This document shows positions 59,201 to 64,000 of a stretch of DNA of 64,000 nt, piece after piece. Made by a program: the position numbers and the translations under genes. Source of the DNA: Atherinomorus stipes (taxonomy: Eukaryota > Chordata > Actinopteri > Atheriniformes > Atherinidae); contig JALJCO010001338.1 of NCBI GenBank assembly GCA_023101725.1, positions 32,199-96,198 on the forward strand. The letters run 5' to 3'. Every line of letters starts with the position of its first letter. The first letter of the stretch is position 1. The notes beneath the pieces were generated by a model. That model made no database searches and had not been told where the DNA came from. It was given only the letters and a program-made list of their open reading frames with translations.

Positions 59201-61262
59201 GAAAAAGAGACAGCAGAACATCCACTGGTATAATCTCTCACATGAGAACACTTTCAGTTTCACCTAAAATCCAACATCCATATAAAAAACAAAACTTATA
59301 ATGATCCCACGGTTGTGTACAACCTATGAACATTTCAGATAGTTTTAAACAACTGCAACATTTAAGTGTCTCACATGTGACTAAATGGATCAACAAGCAT
59401 AAGGAGTGGGTAGTGTAGTGGTAATGTCGCAGGCTTTGGCGTGGTAGACCCAGGTTTGAGTCCCCGACACGGCACTCAAGTGAACCACTGTGAGTGCTCC
59501 ACTGCCCTCAGGTTCAACCTGAGATGGGTTAAATGCAGAGAATGAATTTCTCTAATTGGGATTAATAAAATATATCAAAATCATGTAGATAAATATGGCT
59601 GAAACATTCAGAATGTAGATTGAGGAGTTACTGGTTTGCTACTAGCAAAGCTGAATTAAAGGACAGCAGAATAAACTACACTATATTGCCAAAAGTATTC
59701 ACTCACCTGTCTTGACTCAAATATGAGCTTCAGTAACATCCATTCCTGATCCATAGGGTTTAGTATAACGTTGGTCCACCTTTGCAGCTAGAACAGCTTC
59801 ATCTTCTGGGAATGCTGTCCACATGTTTGGGAGTGTTTCTGGGAATCTTTGACCATCTTCCAGAAGCACATTTGTGAGGTCACACTGATGTTGAACCAGA
59901 AGGCCTGCCTCTCAGTCTCCGCTCTAATTCATCCAAAAAGGTGTTCTATGGGGTTGAGGTCAGGACTCTGTGCAGGCCAGTCCAGTTCCTCCACACCAGA
60001 CTCTGCATCCAGGTCTTTATGGACCTGCTTTGTGCACTGGTGCGCAGTCATGTTGGAAGAGGAAGGGACCAGCTCCAAACTGGTCCCACAAAGTTGGGAG
60101 CATGGAATTGTCCAGAATGTATTGGTTTGCTGAAGCATTCAGAGTTCCTTTCACTGGAACTAAGGGGCCAAGCCCAGCTCCTGAAAAACACCCCCACATC
60201 ATAATACCCCCTCCACCAAACTTTACACTTGGCATAATGCAGTCAGACAAGTACCATTGTCCTGGCAACCGCCAAACCCAGACTCCTCCATCAGATTTCC
60301 AGATGGAGAAGCGTGATTGGTCCCTCCAGAGAACGCCTCCACTGCTCTAGAGTCCAGTGGCGGCTGCTTTCCACCACTGCCTCCACGCTTTGCATTGCAC
60401 TTGGTGATGTATGGATGGATGCAGCTGATCGCCATGGAAACCCATTCCATGAAGCTCTCTAACTGTTCTTGAGCTGATCTGAAGGCCACATGAAGTTTGG
60501 AGGTCTGTAGTGATTGACTACAGAAGGTTGGTGACCTCTTCGCTCTATGCGCTTCAGCATCCGCTGACCCGCTCCATCAGTTTATGTGGCCGACCACTTC
60601 ATGGCTGAGTTGCTGTCGTTCCCAAACACTTCCTTTTTCTTCTAATACAGCTGATAGTTGACTGTGGAATATTTAGGAGGAAATTTCACCACTGGATTTG
60701 TTGCACAGGTGGCATCCTATCACAGTTCCACGCTGGAATTCACTGATTCCTGAGAGCGACACATTCTTTCACACATGTTTGAAGAAACAGTCTGCATGCC
60801 GAGCTGCTTCATTTATACACCTGTGGGTATGGAAGTGATGGAACACCTGATGCCATCATTTGAGCAAATACGTTTGGCAATATAGTGTATTATTGGTTTT
60901 AGGGACTTAGAGTGAATCATTTTTAACAGGAATTTTAAACTGTGTCCGTGTCTACAGGAAAGGAGGAGCATGAAGCCGTGTATGAGATACCTTTCATTCA
61001 GAAAGAAAACGCCCACCGTGACAACATCCCCTCCTCAGCCAGCAAGGATCAACAGACAGACGGCATCTGCCTGTCCTCGGCTCAACACCATGATGCTACC
61101 GGGAATCACCAGGAAGATATTTACTCCAACGTCTCATCTGCAAATCAGGTTCCAGAAAACGACCTCTTTTATTCTACCATCAGCTTCAGTAACCTGAGCG
61201 ACGGCAGCAGTGCTCCACCTCAGACTGCAACAGCGACCTACTCATCTCTAAAGTACAGTTAA
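47248..61262 (+). CDS. Gene D: CD300/CMRF35-like receptor with ITIM tail
   Basis: Single-pass receptor of 268 residues. Exons: 47248-47296 (leader [16 protein letters not shown]), 47643-47951 (V domain), 58994-59029 (stalk with NAS site), 59120-59227 (membrane), 60958-61262 (tail, TAA stop); all junctions are phase 1. The ATG at 47243 is followed by a stop, so 47248 is the start. V domain: C38 and C100 (TYSCGV), the CD300-type pair C51 and C55 (KYFCKGAC) and an extra C75 (AKYCIND) without an obvious partner. The membrane span is about 134-157 and uncharged, followed by RHRKR. Tail tyrosines: Y176 (AVYEIP), Y223 (DIYSNV, YxN), Y239 (LFYSTI, canonical ITIM) and Y262 (ATYSSL, YxxL). This points to an inhibitory receptor that would recruit SHP-type phosphatases when phosphorylated; this follows from the ITIM rule and was not tested. 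Intron 2 is 11 kb because of a minisatellite-bearing repeat and a gypsy element; intron 4 holds a SINE and a Tc1 element. Confidence 0.87.
48450..49165. repeat. Minisatellite array 2, left half (about 18 units of 40 bp)
   Basis: Same 40-bp unit as array 1, mostly the ACAGAAGCTAGAATCTGATA form. Variants with CTACCAAATTCATGTG and CTGCCATCATCATGTG cluster in the right third. It stops at 49165, where the gypsy LTR begins. Confidence 0.95.
49162..49165. other. Target-site duplication of gypsy element, left
   Basis: GAAG directly before the LTR, repeated at 57864-57867. Removing the element restores the minisatellite unit without gap or shift. Confidence 0.85.
49166..50429 (-). repeat. Gypsy 3' LTR (1264 bp)
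   Basis: On the + strand it runs from TGTAGCCCTTCTGAAC to TTATCAGGGTTACA, so the ends are TG...CA on either strand. It differs from the other LTR (56603-57863) only at a few single-base changes, mainly homopolymer lengths (for example AACCTCTC/AACTCTC and CCCAAAAC/CCCAAAAAC). The element is transcribed on the minus strand, so this is its 3' LTR. Short open frames in it are not genes. Confidence 0.95.
50430..50442 (-). other. Polypurine tract of gypsy element
   Basis: Read on the minus strand, AGTGGGGGGAGGG lies directly before the 3' LTR, the position and composition of the plus-strand primer of LTR retrotransposons. Confidence 0.85.
50524..52269 (-). pseudogene. Gypsy pol, integrase part
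   Basis: 581-codon open frame, 3' part of pol. It has a zinc-binding HHCC motif (residues about 37-73: H..H to CGEC), then the integrase core with catalytic D (VCIDFLSME), D ([10 protein letters not shown]) and E ([11 protein letters not shown]), then a GPY/F-like region ([12 protein letters not shown]) and a long Glu/Asp/Ser-rich C-terminal tail with no known domain. It is separated from the reverse transcriptase frame by a single-base frame change at about 52270-52310: the upstream part of the protein continues in the next frame. All catalytic residues remain. Confidence 0.9.
52170..54101 (-). pseudogene. Gypsy pol, reverse transcriptase and RNase H part
   Basis: 643-codon open frame. The reverse transcriptase has the [10 protein letters not shown] block, the [16 protein letters not shown] block and the YLDD active site ([11 protein letters not shown]). 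RNase H follows, with [16 protein letters not shown] (first Asp), [12 protein letters not shown] (Glu) and [14 protein letters not shown] (Asp). The last 30-odd codons are a frame-shifted reading of the region that leads into the integrase. The catalytic cores are intact. The frame is broken from protease at about 54108-54112 (a run of five G on the + strand) and from integrase at about 52270-52310. Confidence 0.92.
54011..54598 (-). pseudogene. Gypsy pol, region between protease and reverse transcriptase
   Basis: 195-codon frame that continues the protease reading after a frame change near 54600 and ends in frame-shifted sequence after about 54110. No catalytic motif of its own; it links protease to reverse transcriptase as in other Ty3/gypsy pol proteins. 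Confidence 0.7.
54562..55215 (-). pseudogene. Gypsy zinc knuckle and protease
   Basis: 217-codon frame. It has one CCHC zinc knuckle ([14 protein letters not shown], residues about 48-61) and a retropepsin with the active-site motif [12 protein letters not shown]. It overlaps the end of gag by four bases in the -1 frame: the gag stop TGA lies at 55214-55212, preceded by an A-rich stretch. This arrangement suggests expression by -1 frameshifting. The 3' end runs off frame near 54600. Confidence 0.85.
55212..56486 (-). CDS. Gypsy gag, PNMA type
   Basis: Intact 424-codon frame. The N-terminal about 70 residues ([20 protein letters not shown], then [11 protein letters not shown]) look like the RNA-recognition-like N-terminus of PNMA (paraneoplastic antigen Ma) proteins. 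The middle (about 168-345; [42 protein letters not shown]) is the PNMA-type capsid. The C-terminus has a short coiled-coil ([18 protein letters not shown]). The zinc knuckle is in the following frame. PNMA genes of mammals are domesticated gag genes of Ty3/gypsy elements; this is a relative that still sits in a retrotransposon. Confidence 0.88.
   Translation of the reverse strand: MADRDRTELTAELKRWCRGEGLEEAKALMVMVPEEVEIAKIEDTLETIKCLGRVRVRGRMFNTSWNSRMVLCECREPVPTDHPPKEVLCSDTGVSWPIVTLGPPTAPDEFTLKLKTLLDAEGKTMEDIQGLFHTKDTSTQPNSDPTVNSTESILQAVGDLLGKTWKPQADGGYRRLRLFSGNLPVPPSEEPFDHWLEQAWLMVEESDCTNKEKRRRLMESLKGPALEIAKSVRDADPDSSPLEYLEALESAFGSAESGEDLYFAFRLMQQQPGEKLSDFLRRLEKALTKVVQRGGFSAESKDKARLEQLLRGAVTSDLMLIQLRLRERKSSPPTFLQLLSEIRTEEEYEASRKKLITSVHPVQTKLSGTDSAEILSLKAEVKELKTKIAGMSKSSDVKEKGLSSASTTVSSEHDTQEIAALKSK
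56581..56598 (-). other. Primer binding site, tRNA-Thr type
   Basis: Four bases inside the 5' LTR on the minus strand: TGGAGGCACCGCTGGGAT. Its complement ends in CCA and fits the 3' end of vertebrate tRNA-Thr as I recall it (GGTGCCT acceptor strand). Confidence 0.75.
56603..57863 (-). repeat. Gypsy 5' LTR (1261 bp)
   Basis: Near-identical partner of 49166-50429. It begins on the minus strand with TGTAACCCTGAT and ends AAGGGCTACA. Contains promoter and start of the retrotransposon transcript, which would run antisense to gene D. The target duplication GAAG follows at 57864-57867. Confidence 0.95.
57864..58571. repeat. Minisatellite array 2, right half (about 18 units of 40 bp)
   Basis: Continues the array cut at 49165. 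The units are more variable than in the left half: GCTCGAATCTG, CATCTTGTAACAC and AATCTAACAGG variants. A block with TCTTGTAACAC recurs 160 bases apart (58013 and 58173), a higher-order repeat of four units. Confidence 0.93.
59404..59579 (+). mobile_element. tRNA-derived SINE, copy 3, in gene D intron 4
   Basis: Head with GTAGTGTAGTGGTAATGTCG and box B-like CAGGTTTGAGTCCCC, short body, and end GGGTTAAATGCAGAGAATGA followed by AATTGGGATTAATAAA. Same family as the copies at 18178 and 18572, but internally shortened. Confidence 0.75.
59679..60887 (-). mobile_element. Tc1/mariner element, family 3 copy 2, in gene D intron 4
   Basis: TA at both borders; short inverted ends CACTATATTGCCAAAAGTA and ACGTTTGGCAATATAGTG. 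The minus-strand transposase remains in pieces from about 60750 to 59900: [35 protein letters not shown] (second aspartate) and [16 protein letters not shown] (glutamate), with frame changes between them. Non-functional. Confidence 0.88.
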
Positions 61263-61341
61263 AGAGTGTGTTCCCATGTCTGAACCCAGACTACCTCCAT
61301 GCCTTCAGCGCATTTAGCATTGAACTTCTTGCAGGACAAAT

Positions 61342-61347
61342 AATAAA
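61342..61347 (+). terminator. Poly(A) signal of gene D
   Basis: AATAAA 80 bases after the TAA stop of gene D. Confidence 0.6.
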
Positions 61348-63137
61348 TGAGAAAATCTACTAAATGTCAGCTTGTAGATTTATGACATGATGACACTGTA
61401 AATGATCGCAGAGCGTTCAACCAGGTGTTTTGCATTTTATGTGTGTGGTTGCGGTTGACAGACAGACAACTGACGCTTCACAGAAACTGAGAAAGAGATA
61501 TGATCAGAGGAAGAGGTGTCAGTGCACTGCTCTGCATCTCATCAGACCCACGCTTTATGATTCAGCTCCATGCTCAGAGTTTCTGGAACCAGATGACATT
61601 CACTTGAGTTCAGACTCGATGAGCCTGAGAACCGGTTCAGCTTAGCAGAAACGAAGCTGTAAATGTGGGAAAATCCCTCCTCTCAGCACCCGGCAGTTCT
61701 CTGACTCAACTTATTCAGTCTATTATTAGATACAGGTGTGCATATTTGCTAATAATGAGATTTTAGATTTGTATAATCGGTATGATTCCACATGAGAGCT
61801 GTAAATCACAGAACAGAGGGGTCCCTGAATCTCCAATCTGAATGAATTTTAAAAAATCTTTTTACAGTCCGTGCAAATAAAACTGCACACTCCCCTTTTA
61901 AGGTACAAAGAAGGATTAGACATGAAAGCATTTCGTCTTGTCTTGTTCATGTTTAAATGGATGATGAATGAAAAAAGCAAAATAACTGCTGAGCAGGACG
62001 TACAGTCATCCTCAAAGTTATTCATACCCTCCAATTTAAGAAAATGCTAAATTCACAATAGTAATTCAAATAACAAAAAAATAAAGAAACTCATAATAAA
62101 TAAAAATTTACAAAATTATAATTTAGTGAAATAAAATATTGCTTTTGAATTGAGGTAGTAATTTCTAAAAGTCTTCATGGTCTTCTTATTTATCTGATGT
62201 TTGATGAGCCTTTGTGGTCCTCTGGTATCAGCCTTAGTTGTTTCCCAAAGTTAGAACTTAAACTTGACTTAAACTTACCAGAGAAGCTCAGGGCTGCAGA
62301 GACTGTTGATGTTTAACAAAGAGGCTCAAAACCTACCTTTTATCTTAGCTTTTAATTAAAATGATAATTTATACATTTTTGTTATTTTATTTTATTTAAC
62401 TAAGTCCTTTATGTATATTTTATTCTTGCCACTCTTGTGTGTTTTTGTTTCACCAAGGTTTTGTGTACTTTGGTATGTGAAGGCTTCTTTTATTTTCAAA
62501 ATGCATTAATTGTTTTTATCATCACTTTGTTGCTTTTTGAATTAAAAGCAGTTTATAAATTAATTCTGACCTGATGTGATCTGAATTGTGAATGAACATT
62601 TTTTTCACTCAAATATTGTTCTGAAAGTGTGTGTAAATACCTGGTTTATGGTGGTTTGAATTAACCATGAAGGCACGCTCCGTCTTTCATTCATCCATAT
62701 ATTTCAAAAACCAAATATGTGAATCCGGACCAGTCTAAAGTGTGTCCTCCATTATAAGGAGTCAATATTGAGTCATCAGTTTGTAAGTTTTTTTAACCAG
62801 TAAGATGGGGAGATAGAAGTCCTTTAGCTCCTCTAAAATGGGGTGGGGGGTGGGCCCCTTTTTCAGGTTTGAGCAACTGCCCTTAAAAAACTAACAGCAG
62901 GATTTGACAAACAGGAAGCCAGTGTAAATATATATATATATACAGTATATGTGTGTGTGTGTGTGTGTGTGTGTATTTAAGACTTCAGGCATAAGAAATA
63001 TGGTCCATATAAAAATAAAAAATATATATGATGATGATAATAATAATAATAATGGATATTAAAAACAGTACAATAAATAGCATACAGAAAAAAATTAATA
63101 TGAGGCTAGAATGCCAGGGTTTCCAAAGTCCAGACAT
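61348..63137. other. 3' flank of gene D, repeats
   Basis: Holds the dispersed repeat shared with 14245-14410 (about 62003-62165), a (TA)n(TG)n microsatellite (about 62925-62975) and an AT-rich ATAATAAT tract (about 63030-63055). No further receptor exon was found. Confidence 0.5.
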
Positions 63138-64000
63138 ACAGCTGCATGAAAAAGTGTTTACCTCCTTCCTTTTCTTACTTTTTTGCATGTTTGTTTCACT
63201 TAAATGTTTCAGATCATCAAACAAATTTTTAACGTGAGTCAAAGATAACACAAGTAAACAGAAAATGCAGTTTTTGAAAGAAGATTTTTATTAGTGTTTT
63301 TCCATTAATCAGTTATCACTCCCATCAACAAACTTAAGTGCTCCTGTAAGCTCTGAATTTGCCGTTCGTATCATTCATATATACATGAACGAGTTGGCTC
63401 GGTGGGGGCTACCATGTCGTGTTGCCATGTTTTTACGTTTAGTAGAAGCGTGACAGCAGGAAACCACAGAAACTCACCGGAGACACCGGAGTTGTCGGCT
63501 CAGTTCGAGGTGATGTCTTTGAAAAGTCACTGCAGTGCAGTGAGGAGAACCGAGTGTTACACTGATGCTGCGTTCATGTACAGTCGGGCAGGCGGCCGTC
63601 AGTAACAAACCAGATGTAATTTTAATCATAGAAGCCGAAAGAGAGACGGTAAAACATGGGTCAGGGAAAACAATGCGACATCGCCATGACAACATATCAG
63701 ATGTGGACTGATGTCACTGGAACTGACGGACCACGTCTTCACATAGAGGCTGTTTGTGCCGTTGCATGCAGCAATTGTCGTCCGTTTGCCCGGTTTCTAC
63801 GTGAATACAGCATGGAAAAGAACTAGCGAGTTGCTGTTATACACAATTGTTACACAATGTCCCTTTGAAACATAAATAAACTGTGGTTTATCATCTTTGG
63901 AAAGCTGAGTTCAGTTTCTCTAGCCACACTTGGGCCTGATTACTGCCACACCCGTTCTCAATCAAGAAATCACTTAAATAGTACCTGCCTGATGAAGTTT
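63138..64000 (+). mobile_element. Tc1/mariner element, family 1 copy 3, start only, split by an insert
   Basis: CAGCTGCATGAAAAAGTG (63138) to GAAGATTTTTATTAGT (63296) matches the inverted right terminus of the 12006-13643 element. From 63868 on (AAACATAAATAAACTGTGGT to CCTGCCTGATGAAGTTT) the match resumes and runs out of the window. The transposase would be on the + strand beyond 64000. Between these parts lie about 570 foreign bases that replace roughly 70-80 bases of the element. Confidence 0.8.
63297..63867. mobile_element. Insert of unknown type within the Tc1 terminus
   Basis: About 570 bases, more GC-rich than the surroundings. The right end TTACACAATGTCCCTTT resembles the ends of the AAAGGGAC MITE family (16230, 45545), but no matching left end is visible at 63297. 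Two short frames lack motifs. Perhaps a truncated non-autonomous element. Confidence 0.45.

Overview
The window is vertebrate DNA, most likely from a teleost fish. The evidence is intron-containing immunoglobulin-superfamily receptor genes of the CMRF35-like/CD300 (CLM, pIgR-related) type, surrounded by the repeats usual in teleosts: four kinds of decayed Tc1/mariner elements, L2 and RTE/Rex-type LINEs, tRNA-derived SINEs, many hairpin-type MITEs and a Ty3/gypsy LTR retrotransposon. I could not fix the species.

Four receptor genes lie in tandem, all on the + strand. Gene A (4163-11436) is represented only by a likely stalk exon, a membrane exon and two tail exons; its V-domain exon is absent, decayed or outside the window. 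Gene B (26918-30986, 339 aa), gene C (36052-45377, 290 aa) and gene D (47248-61262, 268 aa) can be assembled completely: short signal-peptide exon, one V-set Ig exon, short Ser/Thr/Asn-rich stalk exon(s), membrane exon and tail exon(s). Splice phases are consistent (phase 1 up to the membrane exon), all three have start and stop codons, and AATAAA signals follow the stops. The ectodomains are variations on one theme. The tails differ: D has a canonical ITIM, C has an ITIM that is also the first half of an ITAM-like pair, B has only YxN motifs, and A has two closely spaced tyrosines. No membrane segment carries a basic residue, so adaptor pairing is not indicated.

Layout: 1-606 unexplained sequence with a doubtful decayed exon; 607-1917 truncated Tc1; 2755-3733 minisatellite with a 40-bp unit; 4163-4333 gene A stalk exon; 5233-6889 Tc1 (second family); 8249-9837 hairpin-type element with tandem repeats; 9962-10734 Tc1 (third family, truncated); 10982-11436 end of gene A; 11437-26917 a repeat-rich gap with two more Tc1 elements, nested MITEs and SINEs and a 1.1-kb fold-back; 26918-30986 gene B; 31252-35056 MITEs and a fourth Tc1 family; 36052-45377 gene C with LINEs stacked in intron 2; 45545-46084 two MITEs back to back, probably in gene C's 3' UTR; 47248-61262 gene D, whose intron 2 holds a 40-bp minisatellite split by an 8.7-kb gypsy element on the opposite strand; 61263-64000 repeats and the start of a further Tc1.

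The gypsy element (49166-57863) has near-identical 1.26-kb LTRs, a 4-bp target duplication, a primer site matching tRNA-Thr, a purine tract, a PNMA-type Gag and an almost complete Pol broken by three single-base frame changes. The points most worth a second look are the receptor cluster with its diverging disulfides and signalling tails, the minisatellite shared by two loci with an M-box-like site in each unit, the PNMA-type Gag, and the large fold-back at 19511-20636.
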